DNA of 64,000 nt, taken from positions 115,529,572 to 115,593,571 of the forward strand of contig OZ020268.1 of the NCBI GenBank assembly GCA_963971225.1, written 5' to 3'. This document shows positions 11,285 to 23,254 of the stretch, one piece after another. The position numbers and the translations under genes were made by a program. The notes under the pieces were generated by a model. It was given only the letters and a program-made list of their open reading frames with translations, ran no database searches and was not told where the DNA came from. Within the stretch, counting starts at the first letter, position 1. Every line of letters begins with the position of its first letter. This DNA is from Melieria omissa. Lineage: Eukaryota > Arthropoda > Insecta > Diptera > Ulidiidae.

Positions 11285-11655
11285 CTAATAAAGTTAGAAG
11301 GACGAAACTCAAGGATGTAGTAGTGTACATATTAGTCTTTAAGATACATTAAAAAACAAAAAAAAAACTTTTGGAAATTTCGAAGGATATTCAAGAATAA
11401 AGTTTTAAAAGGACATTTACAATACCTCTTCGTCCTTTTGCACCAAAACATTAAATTTTCTAAGATTCTAAGGATTTTTCTTTTCATTTGATACCCATAT
11501 TGTTATTCTACAATGCGCTCAATTTTTAAAATAATTTCTTGAAATAAAGATGTTCTTGAAATTTTAAAGTCCTTTAAAAAAGAATCCTGCCGGCAGAGAG
11601 AAAAACTAAAAACGCAGTTTTACTACATTTGGCCCCTAGTTTCCCGAGTATGTAG
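11285..11655 (-). repeat. Dispersed repeat family C, empty-site copy
   Basis: About 340-370 bp that matches, in inverted orientation, 47808-48144 plus the sequence just after 48681. Shared blocks include AGTTAGAAGGACGAAA, AATAAAGTTTTAAAAGGACAT, CTCTTCG, TTTTGCACCAAAACATTAAA and TTATTCTACAATGCGCTCAA. This copy lacks the TTAA element that interrupts the other one, so it shows the pre-insertion site. Confidence 0.8.
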
Positions 11656-12790
11656 ATTTTTTCGTGTGTTGTGAAATTTTTTATTCTTGTTGCACGGTAT
11701 AATAGTTCCCAAAGTTATAAAAATTGGGACTTCCACATTGTTATCAGTTCTTAAAAGTCATATGGAAATTTCAGACTTATTCAAGTTACAACTCATTTTA
11801 GGTATAATTTGAAGAATTAAACATTTTTAGATTATTTATTTCGCACTACTCACACATTTCGCACTCATTTCTAAACATTTTCTATACCTACATTTATTCA
11901 CACATATTATTATTTTTGTTATTCAGCAAACATGCATTAAATCTAATTCTAAATTGTTTGTTTACTGAATAACATTTTCCATTAATTGCAACAGAATTCA
12001 CCGGATGAAAATTAAATACGTTCACACCTACAAATGTACATTCGTTGCTCCCCAGACAACAAATCGACCTTGTGCCACAGTTCGCAGCGCACTGTCCATC
12101 TAGCAAGCAGGCAGGTGTCATATGAATCGGTTCTTTCTAAGCTTTTATTTTTTGCTTGCGCCACTGCACATTCCACTTGTCCAACGCAATTTATAAACAT
12201 CCATAAAATATGAAGTTTAATTAAAGCATTTCGCAATGCCCACGGCATTTGTTCACACACACACACGCACACATACACAAATATTCAGCTACACACATTT
12301 GTACGAGCGAGTGAATGCCGCCTGCAGCCAATATGTCTGCTGAATAGTTTTCGCTCCGTGGGGACTATTCAGCAAATATTAATAACTGCTGCCACTGTGC
12401 GCTGTCCATTCGGGCTCAATTATGCCATTTCGCTCGAATAGTACAACCGAACCCAGTGCGGTGGCATTTAATTTCATTGCATGCCATTCAATTCCAATTC
12501 AAATTCAATAAATGACTATGCGTTGATTTGGTGTGTGTGTGTGTGTAGGTGTGGCCACCTGTCACCGTTTTGGCTATAAACTAAAATCGCTCTGGGGAGT
12601 GTTTTATAATTTACGAATCAAGATGACATTTATGCGCGTTATTGTATTTGTTGTTTAGTGTAATGTATTTGGATTTATTGCTCTATTGAAATGGGATGAA
12701 AAAATGCATGATGTTCGACTTCAATCCTCAATACTTATCAATTTTTCATCCCATCTTCATACAACTCATCCAACACTTTGTAATGAAATA
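11656..12790. other. No gene recognised
   Basis: AT-rich with short CA/TG runs at 12253-12275 and 12530-12547. ORFs at 11894-12278 on the minus strand show no known domain. Confidence 0.4.
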
Positions 12791-12797
12791 TTCCTCA

Positions 12798-12978
12798 ACA
12801 GCAGCTATAACTGGTTTGCATAGAAAGAGCAACTGATCCCACTGTCCTTTCACTGGACTTCACAATGGGTCTCAAAGATTCTTCGGGATAGTTACAAAAC
12901 CCATCAACACTAATTTCTTTACATTTCTCGTCAGCAACTCTAACTGGTTCGCATAGAGGGAGAAACTAATCCCACATT
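12798..12978 (+). repeat. Two-copy local duplication, ~133-bp offset
   Basis: A block of about 45 bp (CAGCAGCTATAACTGGTTTG, GCATAGAAAGAGCAACTGAT, CCCAC) at 12798 recurs at about 12930 with several substitutions. Both copies share CAGCA, CTAACTGGTT, GCATAG and AATCCCAC. Confidence 0.55.
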
Positions 12979-13040
12979 ACAACTTACCAATCCTCATTTC
13001 TTTACATTACTCTTTTTATATTTTATATTTTCAATTTCTC

Positions 13041-13520
13041 TTTATTTTATTTTATTTTATTTGATTTTATTTTATTTTATTTTTTTTTATTTTATTTTAT
13101 TTTATTTTATTTTATTTTATTCATTTTGTTTAATTTAATTTTATTGTATTTTATTAATTATTTAATTTTATTTTATTTTATTGTATTTTATTTATTTTGT
13201 TTAATTTAATGTAATTTTATTTTATTTTATTTTATTTATTTTGTTTAATTTAATTTTATTTGGTTTTATTATATTTTATTTCATGTTATTGTATTTTATT
13301 TATTTTATTTTATTTTATTTTATTTTATTTTATTTTATTTTATTTTATTTTATTTTATTTTATTTTATTTTATTTTATTCTATTTTATTTTATTTTATTT
13401 TATTTTATTTTATTTTATTTTATTTTTTTTAATTTTATTTTATTTTATTTTATTTTATTCCATTTTATTTTATTTTATTTTATTTTATTTTATTTTTTAT
13501 ATTATTTTTTATATTTTATT
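13041..13520 (+). repeat. (TTTTA)n microsatellite block 1
   Basis: About 480 bp of near-pure TTTTA units with scattered substitutions, cleanest at 13300-13430. The 63- and 87-residue LFYFI-rich ORFs here are translations of the repeat. Confidence 0.95.
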
Positions 13521-15660
13521 TAGTTTTTTCAAGTCATTCTCCCAGCTGTTTTTCAAATCCACATCGCGTATTTCTTCTCATTCTTTTTTTCCACTTTCCC
13601 TTTTCCTTTTCATCATTAGCTGTCTTATGTCATTCTTTTCTTTATCTCATCCTTATGCTACTTTATTCACTCTTCCCAAATCCTACTAAGACTACTTCAA
13701 ATCCCATCTAAGCACTTGGCCCACTCTCTCCTTTCAAATCCATCATCACCCAACAGCCATTTATGTTGCTGTTGCTGGAAAAGCCGCTCTGCAATTTGCC
13801 AAATGAAATGAAAATGATTACCTTATCAAAGCAAAATTAATTCCGGAAAATGCAAAACACACTAAAACACATCAGCGGTGCACATTACGGCCAAACAAAA
13901 CAAAAGTCACACACACACACGCACACATACAGAGAATAGCCACACTTTACACTGCAAGCATTTCATTACAAACGCATTGTTATCAGCACATATTCGCAAG
14001 TAATCAACGGAGCAACAACAAAAACAACAGTAACAAGAATGCATAGTGCACCGTTTAGCCGGGCAAGCAGAACAATGATTTACCAACAAAAATAACACAC
14101 ATAGCCAACAACAGTGCAGCCAACAAGGGCCAGGAAGAGCAACGCTGCTGCCATGAGTTGGCCAAACTGACAGCATAGAAACTACAGAAACATTTGAATT
14201 TGTTCATGTTTCCATTGTTGTTTTTATTGTTTCTGTTTTTATTGCTGCTTTTGTTATTGTTATGCCGTTGGTTTATTTGTTTTTGTGCCAAATAATTTAA
14301 AATAAATATGCGCAGCACACACAGACAGCGGGTGGTTTCCACATTTTTGTAGTTGTTGTTTATAATTGCAATGTGCAATATTTTCACAATTTAAAATACA
14401 TTACATGTTCGTAACTAAGCGCAATAAACGCTCTTCAAGCTTTTCGCCGATTGCATCACCAAACTGTTTAGATTCACTGGTGCACTGCTTTCGTTTGCCT
14501 ACATTTTATAATTAAAATAAAAATATGAAAAGTTGTTTTTTTTAATTTTTTTTATAACGCATTTGGTTGCAACATTTTTGTTATGTCTCAGTTAACACTT
14601 TCAATTCGACGTTGTTGTTTTTTTAATGGCAACTATTTTGTGTTTATTTGTAAATATTAACGAAAGCAGATTAAAAAATATTTTTTTTAAAATAAATTTT
14701 CATGCCACGTTTATTGTTGTCGCTGTAATTATTGTAGATTTTTGGTTTTTGTTGTTGTTGATTTTTTGTTTTATGTGTTGTTTTTGTTGTGGCTGACTGT
14801 GTTTATGGCTGTTTTTATTGTTGATTCAACGCATTGACGCGTAATTGCAACATATTTGTAGTTTTTTGCGTAATCGTTTATTCACATCCACCCACACACA
14901 CACACAAACACACATACACCTACAGACACATACAATATCAGGCACACCTACAGGCGCATGTGTGCGTATGCAAATTGTGTGCATACGCTTTGCTTGTGGG
15001 CGTGAAATTTGTTTATTGCTTGTAATTAAATAATTTGCGCGGTTTTTACCAATTAATTTCACATCATTTATGTTAATTTCAACGCAGCAGCAATGTACAA
15101 CAACAATTACATGCGCAAACAATTTTTTTTAATTTAAAATGTTGCATGATTTCAGGCGTTCAAAGACCAAAAGCATTTGTTTTTAGAATATAGAAAAGTC
15201 GTAGTGGTTGGTAAGCAACAAATTATTATTGTTGTAATTTAATTTTGGTATTGCATATTTTTTCCTAAGAAGAAGAAGCACTTTGGTTTCTACATTGTCC
15301 ACAGTGCTCGGCAAACAAAATACGATTTGCAAACCTTTACGATTTTTTTTAGTATTTTTTCTTTAAATCCTCCTGTTTACTTACTTTTGTATAGTAAGCA
15401 TCAAAATTGATCATTTGATGTTCCGGAAGTAGCTCAATTACTCCTTACAACTCCTTTCTAATTCCACCAAATTGACAGCATTTATTTATTTCTGATGCAA
15501 TTCAGGTTTCAATGTGGTTTGTGCTAGTTTACGATGCTTGCACCATTACATCTTCGATTCGATGTTCAACTTATTCTGATGATGATGATTGATGATTCGA
15601 GTCAAAAACTCTCGAAATCATTGCGTTTGAGATGCATATCGCCAACATTGAGTCGTCGTG
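13521..15660. other. No gene recognised
   Basis: CA-type repeats at 13909-13925 and 14894-14915, GTT/CAA-rich tracts at 14215-14265 and 14745-14820, otherwise AT-rich. ORFs on both strands across 13907-15122 overlap each other and are driven by these tracts. Confidence 0.4.
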
Positions 15661-15668
15661 TTAATATA

Positions 15669-16571
15669 AAGGGTTTTTCAAAAGGAGCGCTACAAAAGTA
15701 GACCGATAGGGACAGCAAACGACGCCATATTTTTTTCCGCTCTTTTGACATTTCTCTTCAGTAAGGTTTGCCATTTCATCATGGAAAGATATACGGTCCA
15801 ACAACGAGTCGAAATTATTAAAATTTACTACCGAAATTCGGAGTCAGTGGCCTCAACTTTAAGAGCGCTACGTCCAATTTATGGTCGTCATAATTGTCCT
15901 GCCAGATCAACAATTGAGCGTCTAGTGGAAAAATTTCAATCCACAGGCACAGTACAAAATGTTCCCGTGCCAGTGAGACAAAGAAGTGCCCGTAGTGTCG
16001 AGAATATTGCTGCCGCTGAGGCTTCAGTTCAAGAAAGCCCAAATGTGTCTCTCGTCTCTCCCGTTCAATGATAACCAAATATTTTTGGCCCGAATTGGAT
16101 GATATGGACTTGGACAATATGTGGTTTCAACAGGACGGCGCCACAAGCCACACAGCGCATCGCACAATCGATTTATTGAAAACCAAGTTTGGTGAACGTG
16201 TTATCTCACGACATGGTCCAGTCAATTGGCCGCCTCGGTCGTGCGATTTGACGCCGTTGGACTATTTCCTGTGGGGCTACGTCAAGTCTAAGGTCTATGC
16301 CAACAAGCCAGCGACGATTGATGAACTTCGTACGAATATCGAACGTGAAATTGCGGCAGTATCGGCCGATTTATGCTTAAAAACCGTCGAAAATTGGGTT
16401 CAGCGTCTGGACTTCTGCAAGCGTGCCCGTGGTGGCCATGCAAGAGAAATCGAGTTCCATACATAATGGCATCGAATGTACTTTCACAGGAATAAAGAAT
16501 TTCATTGATATCCAAAACCGTTTTTGTTTTATTTAAAAAAACTTTTGTAGCGCTCTTATTGAAAAACCCTT
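15669..16571 (+). mobile_element. Tc1/mariner-superfamily element, internally deleted, intact inverted ends
   Basis: A 903-bp element with TA at both flanks (15667-15668 and 16572-16573). Its ends are inverted over about 32 bp with three mismatches: AAGGGTTTTTCAA then GAGCGCTACAAAAGT on the left, and ACTTTTGTAGCGCTC then TTGAAAAACCCTT on the right. It carries both ends of a transposase gene, but the middle is lost, so it could move only with a transposase supplied from elsewhere. Confidence 0.95.
15781..16466 (+). pseudogene. Transposase remnant inside the 15669-16571 element
   Basis: The N-terminal part starts at MERYTVQQRVEII (15781) and runs about 95 residues through a helix-turn-helix region of the type found in insect Tc1/mariner-like transposases (DUF4817-like). 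At about 16055-16070 the frame changes and the C-terminal part resumes at YFWPELDDMDLDN. It keeps the second catalytic aspartate (FQQDGATSH) and the third (SCDLTPLDYFLWG), 36 residues apart, and ends at 16466. The segment with the first catalytic aspartate is gone. A full-length relative has roughly 340 residues; here about 225 remain in two frames. I start at the second Met because the upstream residues do not look conserved. Confidence 0.92.
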
Positions 16572-16624
16572 TATAAATTTATAAAATAATTTAATTTATA
16601 AAATATTTATTCCAACTTCGAAAT

Positions 16625-16830
16625 TCATTAAGTCTAAGATCTGAGTCTATGACGTTTTAAGTGATTTTTAACTGATTTCTGTGATAACATTGCTACATGA
16701 CAATATGACTCAATTATGATTTTGATTTGGTCATTGACTTCCGTAGATCGGCCAGAAAGTTGATCATCATCGAGTGGAAAATTACTGGGATGAATTTTGT
16801 AATCCAGTTCTGACACGTTCGCGGTCTATT
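16625..16830 (-). pseudogene. Mariner transposase N-terminal fragment
   Basis: The minus-strand reading contains LDYKIHPSNFPLDDDQLSG, then EVNDQIKIIIESYCHVAMLS and KNHLKRHRLRS. This matches the linker and second helix-turn-helix region of mariner transposases (the 'GRP..EV..DQIKAIIE......HLK' layout). Same motif layout as the fragments at 35570-35650 and 63560-63680. No ends are visible. It abuts the 15669-16571 element but belongs to a different family. Confidence 0.72.
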
Positions 16831-17047
16831 CAGCAGTTTTCTTGTAAAATATGCTTAAAGTTACAGCCGTCCAATGTCAAATAATACCCATTTATGAAAA
16901 CCGAAATTACTTCCTTGCCAACCTAATAACAAGGATTTGTGTAGCCTTTTCCAAGTCCACGTCATAACAGTTTTTTAAGGCTTTTACTATCTCGTACCCA
17001 TGCGAGCTCTATACATGATGCGAATTTAAGATGGGTTGAAGGCAACA

Positions 17048-17310
17048 CAAGCCTCCTTGCGCGCCAACTTTGGCCAACATTAAATCCTCGACATTCTAAA
17101 GAACTCCTCTCATTAAACAGAGCCCAGATCAGAACCATGATCGGTGCCCTTCCGGGTCACTGCCTAATCGGTACCCACGCAAAAAGGATGGGGCTGTTTT
17201 CGAACGACTTCTGTCGCAGCTGTCTGGACGAGGAAGAGGAAGAAAATATCCTGTCCTGCTTTATCCAGAAGAAACTGAAACGGAGCCCTCAGGGCAAGGC
17301 ATGCTGATAG
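17048..17310 (+). pseudogene. LINE ORF2 C-terminal fragment
   Basis: One frame reads LWPTLNPRHSKELLSLNRAQ, then RTMIGALPGHCLIGTHAKRM, then FSNDFCRSCLDEEEEEN. This is the region after the RNase H domain in I/LOA-like non-LTR retrotransposons, with the GHC..GTHA motif and a CxxC metal-binding start (CRSC). The second half of the cysteine/histidine cluster is replaced by unrelated sequence after ILSCF, and a stop follows at about 17308. Confidence 0.8.
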
Positions 17311-18614
17311 GCAGTGAACTGGTGCATCAACTAATTCCTAAATCAACCAAAGCAACATTTTCAAACCCTGTGAACTCGGAATGGTATATGGACGTCCTAC
17401 ATTATTTCATAGAGTATTTATACAAATATTTATACCTTTGGTCTTCCAAAAAAAAAGTTTAATAAAACATATCAGTCAGCATTCAGCAGCAACAGTTAGC
17501 AAAGTTCAAGTTACAAATAAAAGTTCAACTTGAAACTTTCTACCCGGCAAATTTTCTACCAAAATATTAACTAAAATTTGTGTTAATTCTAAATAGTTTA
17601 CAAACAATATTTGTTTTGCATACTTTTAGGTGCAACTCATACACTAATTCCAACGCGCAATGAAAAACCCGCAGCAACTAAAAATCGTTAATGAACTTTT
17701 TACTGCTGCATGAATGTTTTTTTAAAATTGTGACAGCGACAACGACAGCTGATTGCTCACTGCATAAATGTCAGAAACATAAATTCCGCTGCATCAGCAA
17801 GCAACATCTTTCGACCATAAAACAATTAACAACAACATATAATAACAATGCAATGACAACAACTTGTCTGCCATTTAAATAACCTGTCAGCGACACCGAC
17901 ACCAGCAACAATGCGCTTGACTCATCGAAAATAATGCAACCGCAGCGCATTCAAAAAAGCAAATAATATTGCACCGGTGCCTGTGTACGGACCCCTGGGG
18001 CCAACAACAACAACAACAAAAACTTGTTTTCCATAATTTCGTTCATCCTGTTGCGCATTTTGTTGAAAACTTTCACTGTCTGCACGTTGCAGTTTTTTGC
18101 ACATTTTGCTTTATGTTTTCATTTCATTATTTTGATTCTTTGTTCAGGTATTCTGCTTCTTCTGTCCCCTTTTTGGTTTGCTTTATGCTTCGTTGCCGCA
18201 CTTTTTGTACCAATTGTGCCATTGAATAACTTCTTCAGCTGCAGCTGTGCCGAATATTCGCTTGCCAGGCTTTGTTGTTGTTGTTGTGCTTTATCGTATT
18301 ATTTCCTGCGCTGCTTATTCTTCTTCACTTTATGTTCTATTTGTTATAGCGGCAATTGTTTTTGTTTGCTTGTTTGCTGTCGGTTTTTATTGCTTTCTCG
18401 AATTGAATGCTTTCGACGTCGACTGCACACTGGATTGCGGTGCGTATACGCAACGTGGCAGCTGTACCGAAAGTTCACCGTGTGGGGTAATTGGGCTGGG
18501 AATTAAACGAATAAAAGAAAGGTATAGAAGGATGATGTATGGTAAACTGTTGCAATGGTGAACTGTGTTAAGATATATTTACGCCTTAGCGACTTTAATC
18601 TTTTTTATTATATT
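17311..18614. other. No gene recognised
   Basis: CAA/GTT-rich sequence (17830-17850, 18005-18020, 18268-18285). ORFs of 86-160 residues at 17969-18561 overlap in different frames, are rich in Phe/Leu/Cys from TTG/TTC runs, and show no domain. Confidence 0.4.
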
Positions 18615-18620
18615 CCATTG

Positions 18621-18940
18621 TATCGTATCGTATCGTATCGTATCGTATCGTATCGTATCGTATCGTATCGTATCGTATCGTATCGTATCGTATCGTATCG
18701 TATCGTATCGTATCGTATCGTATCGTATCGTATCGTATCGTATCGTATCGTATCGTATCGTATCGTATCGTATCGTATTGTATCGTATCGTATCGTATCG
18801 TATCGTATCGTATCGTATCGTATCGTATCGTATCGTATCGTATCGTATCGTATCGTATCGTATCGTATCGTATCGTATCGTATCGTATCGTATCGTATCG
18901 TATCGTATCGTATCGTATCGTATCGTATCGTATCGTATCG
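18621..18940 (+). repeat. (TATCG)64 pentanucleotide array
   Basis: Sixty-four consecutive TATCG units (320 bp) with one substitution (TATTG at 18776-18780), then degenerate units to about 18982. Five is not a multiple of three, so every frame reads a 15-nt cycle: five residues such as SYRIV on plus and YDTIR on minus. This explains the long open frames on both strands. It is not coding. Confidence 0.98.
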
Positions 18941-18984
18941 TATAATATCGTATCATAACATATCGTATCGAATATCATATCGTG

Positions 18985-21735
18985 AACACCACCAATGCCA
19001 GTTGCTGTAACAGAATCATAATTGCTATGTTTACATTTCGTTGGCATTGCTTGTGGTCTGCGATTTAATTGTCATCGTTTTTGTTGTTGCCATTGTTGTG
19101 ACACAGCTTCTTGTTCTTGTTTCTGCCAGTCAGCCAGCGGCGACACGACTCATTCATATAACAGTCCTTTCAGCTCGCTGCTGCCACCCTTTCTGCCGCC
19201 CTTTTTCTTCACCATTTCGCTGTTTGCTCCATGTTTTTCTTGTTCTGTGGCTTCCAATTTTTGTTCTTGCTATTGTTGTCGTTGTTGTTTTATTACTGTT
19301 GTACTCATTTTAAAGCATGTTGGAACGTACTTTATTACTTGGCGCTTTGAGTACTTTTTAATAAAGTTGAGTTGAGTTGAGTTTTGTGTTGCAGTCTAAA
19401 ACTTTTTACTTTTTGCCAGCACTTTTGTTGTTGCTGCATTGCGTTGTTTGCCACAAAACAGCGAACATTTTGCACGGGAAACTTTGCCCGCTGCCTATTA
19501 TTGCGCTGCTTGTGTGTAATTGTTGTTGTTATTTATAGCCGCAGCTTCAAAAGCAATGCGACAAGGGCTGTGCGGCCGCTGGCATTAAGCGTTCAGAAGT
19601 GGTTATGAAGGTTTTGGTTTATAGACATTTTTGTTGTTGTTATAAAATTTGATTTGTTGCGGCTTTGCGTTTTTGGACACAATGTGCCTAATTTAATTTT
19701 AATTTTATTTTTTGATTTTCTGCCTCAGTAAAATAAACCTAGCAGCGGCAGCAGGTGGGCGTTGCCATATTTTTCCAATTAAATAAAATGTTTAAATGCA
19801 ACACGTGCAAATTAATTGAAAATTATTTGCTTTTTAGTGTGAAATTTTGTGCCAAACTCAGCGAAAATCGCTCAGCCAGCCACTTGGGCAACATTAAAAT
19901 CTTTGAACGTGTGGCTGCTTTGCCACAGCATTCATTTCGTTTGCCAAGCACAGCCAATATTAACTTTCTTCACACTGAACAGACAGTTGAGGCGATGCGA
20001 GCGGCAAAGTTTTACTTTGGACTTTTTCCAATTTAATTTGAATTCTTTGCTGTCGCTGCGGGCGTTGTACCACATGCGTTAACGCCTTAAGCTGCTTTGC
20101 TTTGTTTGCGCTGACGACAGTCAACAAAATGAAATAAAAACGTCACAAAAACTCGCGCAGCACCAGCAACTTTGCTCACAATTAGTGTTGGTATTAATTT
20201 TCTCGCTGATAAGTTAGCAGCTGAGGAATGAGAAGGAGAGTGAAGTAGATGGAAGCCAAAGGGAACATGAGAAGCAAAATGATTTCATAACGCATTTATG
20301 TGGCATTTGAGTAGCTAAAGTGAAGTCAACACACACATCTGTATATACATATGTATGTACATCAAAAAGTGTCGAGCTAAGAGTTTTGGATTTTAATTGC
20401 TTGCCGCAGCGTGAAATTTGTTCGTAGCAGCCAATTAATGTTGCCGCCTGCATCAACCCTGTCAACCTTTTAAGATGCTCAAGGCACTTAGGTACCAAAA
20501 ACATATACTTGCAAACATATCTAATATATATACATATAGAAATCTATAATTTTATATATGTAGTCTTTTTACTGCTCATTCAGTTTTAAGCTGTTTCCGA
20601 CTTTTGGCAAAAATATCCAACAAACGAAATTAATTTCCGTCTACTTCACCTGCAACACAGCCAACTAAAAACAATACCAACTTTTATAACAACAACAACT
20701 GCCGGTGACATCCATACGCAGTAACAACAACAACAATAACAACAACAATAACAACAACAATAACAACAACAATAACCCAAAAAAGCTGCCAATAGCAACA
20801 GTTTTCATAGCATTTCCGTGAAGGAAAATTGCACAAAATACCAACGAAATGGTGAAAATTCAGAAATTTTCCATTTGCCAGCCAAATACAAAATTTCGCG
20901 CGTTTCCGCTTTGCAAAGACATTCTATTTGTGTTTGTTGTTGTTGTTGTTGTGCTATTGTTGCTGTTATCACTTGAGTTGTTGTACATAAAGTGAGGTTA
21001 ATTGTGTGCACACACAAAAGCGTATTAAAGGCTTAAAAAGCGCACACATCGTCGCACACACACACAGTCCCATACTCACATACATATACAAACATACCGC
21101 CAACATTTTGCTTTACGCTTTGGCTAATTTAGTAGAGCAAACACAACAACACCACAACTGTTGGGCATCAACTTTGTGTTTGGCAGCATTTGCTGTTTTT
21201 TTTTATTAAAATTATTTTGGTTTTGGTTTTCTTGGTATTTTGTAAGCTTTTGTATTGTCGTTGTTGTAATTAATTTAACTCTATCAGCCGGTAAAATAAA
21301 GAATAGGGAATTATAATAGAATTAGCCTGAAAATATGCAATGCAACTAAGACTTTAATAGCTGCGCGCCAAACAATTCAAACAATTGACGATTCGTTGCG
21401 CTTTCGACAGGTGAACTGTACTCGCATTTCCAATCATTAGTGGCAATGACAATCATCGGCACTTGTTGTCTTATTGGTGCTGGTAGTGAAAATTATAATG
21501 AAAATGGTAATCGGCTTAGCGAAGCTAATTGGACAATAGATCAAAGGAATTAATCAATCGAATAGTCAATTAAAATTGCGGATAGCAAAAGAAGTGATTA
21601 GGTAACTGAGGGGCGCACACGCTGCTTGCCGAGGCTTCGTTCTCTCTCTCAGTGGTGATTTTACTTACAATGGTTAAACTGATGCCCAAGCAATTCTATC
21701 TTAAGAAGAGAGCGAATTATGGTTTAAGGACCAGA
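18985..21735. other. No gene recognised, with small CAA repeats
   Basis: GTT/CAA-rich sequence. A clean 12-bp repeat (TAACAACAACAA) runs from 20722 to 20776; GTT runs occur at 19270-19290, 19425-19435 and 20935-20955. ORFs such as 19022-19375 have no recognisable product. Confidence 0.4.
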
Positions 21736-21739
21736 GCTG

Positions 21740-22112
21740 CCATATATCTGCTCAATTTCAGCCGTCAAAGTCAATAAGCACAACGGTCTCGGTACTCACG
21801 GGTCACTGTCATATGGGTAAACATGCGAAATGACTGAGACTGCAATCCAATGACTTTTGTCGGCTGTGCGGCCCCAAGGAGAAGAGACCGTTCTCCACCT
21901 GTTTTGTTAGTATCAGTCATTAGCCAGAACGGGATATTAGAAGAAGATATAACTAAGTAGGTAATAATTATTTCATTAGTCTAACCGAACTATTGCCTCT
22001 AAATATAGCCATTTATATAGCCAGGTTCATAACGGAATCTTCATGGTTCCCAGCGCAGTAAGGAAGAGTCGCCTTATCCACTGTGGTATCGCAATGAGCC
22101 ATAAATGTGGAA
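21740..22112 (+). pseudogene. LINE ORF2 C-terminal and 3' UTR fragment
   Basis: A frame from about 21785 reads VLTGHCHMGKHAK, a stop, then LRLQSNDFCRLCGPKEK: the GHC and CxxC motifs of the post-RNase H region seen also at 17048 and 40200. Further down, IARFITESSWF (about 22018) resembles the usual C-terminal end, followed by GTGGTATCGCAATGAGCC (22083), the conserved 3' UTR phrase. In-frame stops and shifts make it dead. Confidence 0.72.
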
Positions 22113-22114
22113 GT

Positions 22115-22262
22115 TGCTATAACAAATTTCTCCAGTAAAATCTTGCAAATTCTCACACAATTAACTGCCACTTTACGCTTTCAGTTTCTCGTTTGTTGCA
22201 ACAGTTTGGGCTATCCAGGAATATTTTTGATAATTTGTATAAATTTGTAAAATATCTGTACA
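22115..22262 (+). repeat. Copy of the 1890-2050 repeat
   Basis: Shares TTTCTCCAGTAAAA, CTTGCAA, TTCTCAC, ACTGCCACTTTACGC and TTTCAGTTTCTC with the right part of the candidate MITE at 1392-2063. It joins the LINE 3' UTR immediately upstream. The inverted end is not preserved here. Confidence 0.6.
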
Positions 22263-22591
22263 CAAGTCAAGCTTTTAGTTGGTCTGGTTTTCATTCGTAA
22301 ATTCATTGAGCTCAAATACTTAGTTTCTTCCAAGCAAAAAGCTTCAAAATTTGAAGCCGATTTCTTCATCTCTTTAAATCCCTTTAAAAACACTTTTATT
22401 AAAAATTTTACAAAAACAAGTTTCCATTTAATGGAAAAACTGAGAATATAATTGTGAACCTTCTATTAAAATTTTAAATCGAATCGTTGCTACCAGTTTT
22501 AAAAAAGTTGTTTAGAGAAAAATGTTTTGCGAACACTGAGTGACAAAATCAGGAAATGAATCTTTTAGAATTGTTTTGTGACTAAAGGAAC

Positions 22592-22823
22592 AACTTTCGG
22601 GACTACTGGGATAATACGTCCCAGCAACTTTTAAATGTCCTTCAAAACAACTAATCAGATCTTCTAACTCACGCATAATGTTTATTAGAATGCTTTGTCC
22701 CTGGATAAAAGAATGATTTCAGAATTTGTGAGCATCCAATATGATTTTCTAGCCCCAATTTTCATAGCATGGGACAATTTCTATTTCTATTGGATTTCCA
22801 AATTAAACTCCGTCCCGAAAGGG
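22592..22823 (+). mobile_element. TTAA-type MITE, 235-bp family, copy 1
   Basis: About 232 bp, ending CCCGAAAGGG followed by TTAA (22824-22827). The left end has CTTTCGGGAC, the reverse complement of GTCCCGAAAG at the right, but its outer bases and target duplication are eroded. The left arm continues TACTGGGATAATACGTCCCA. It matches 43953-44190 in inverted orientation along its whole length. No ORF of interest. Confidence 0.75.
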
Positions 22824-22872
22824 TTAAGCTAAAAACAAAAAATTTACTTTTGCAAAACCTTAGAGTTGTATT

Positions 22873-22990
22873 CAGTGGCGCACACAAGACTTCATTTTGG
22901 GTGTGTTTTGCTTAAAACTTTTGAGTTTTGCTTACAACTTTTTGTGTTTGTGGGATTTGAACCCTCAAAGCTCCGCTGTGTGCGCCACTG
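22873..22990. mobile_element. hAT-type MITE with 8-bp target duplication
   Basis: A 118-bp element. Its terminal inverted repeats are identical over 14 bp (CAGTGGCGCACACA on the left, TGTGTGCGCCACTG on the right). Flanking 8-mers are GTTGTATT (22865-22872) and GTTTTATT (22991-22998), seven of eight identical, the duplication length typical of hAT transposons. It is far too short to encode a transposase. Confidence 0.88.
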
Positions 22991-23254
22991 GTTTTATTAG
23001 TTCTTAAAACGCTTCATTATTGTTTCGGTTGGTTCAAGTCCTAAGAGATTAAATAGATATTGTGCCACCACAATGAGTCTCAGTGGCCTAAATGTGCTCT
23101 TTCATAGTAAATGAAACTCAAAGCTTCAATGTGAAATTCTGTAGGAAGTAACAAAATTTATATCATTTTAAAGCAAGCAGAACCTTGAACTGTAATGAGA
23201 CGATGCCACAAAAATTGCTCAAAAGAAATATAGTTCCATTTATGGGGTTTCGAC

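Noticed and set aside
18024..18506. 160-residue Phe/Leu/Cys-rich ORF that looks like a membrane protein
   Set aside because: Hydrophobicity comes from TTT/TTG/TGT-rich DNA; overlapping frames look the same.
18555..19047. Long ORFs on both strands (up to 151 residues) with repeated SYRIV or YDTIR strings
   Set aside because: Direct translation of the (TATCG)n array; a five-base unit without a stop in any frame keeps all frames open.
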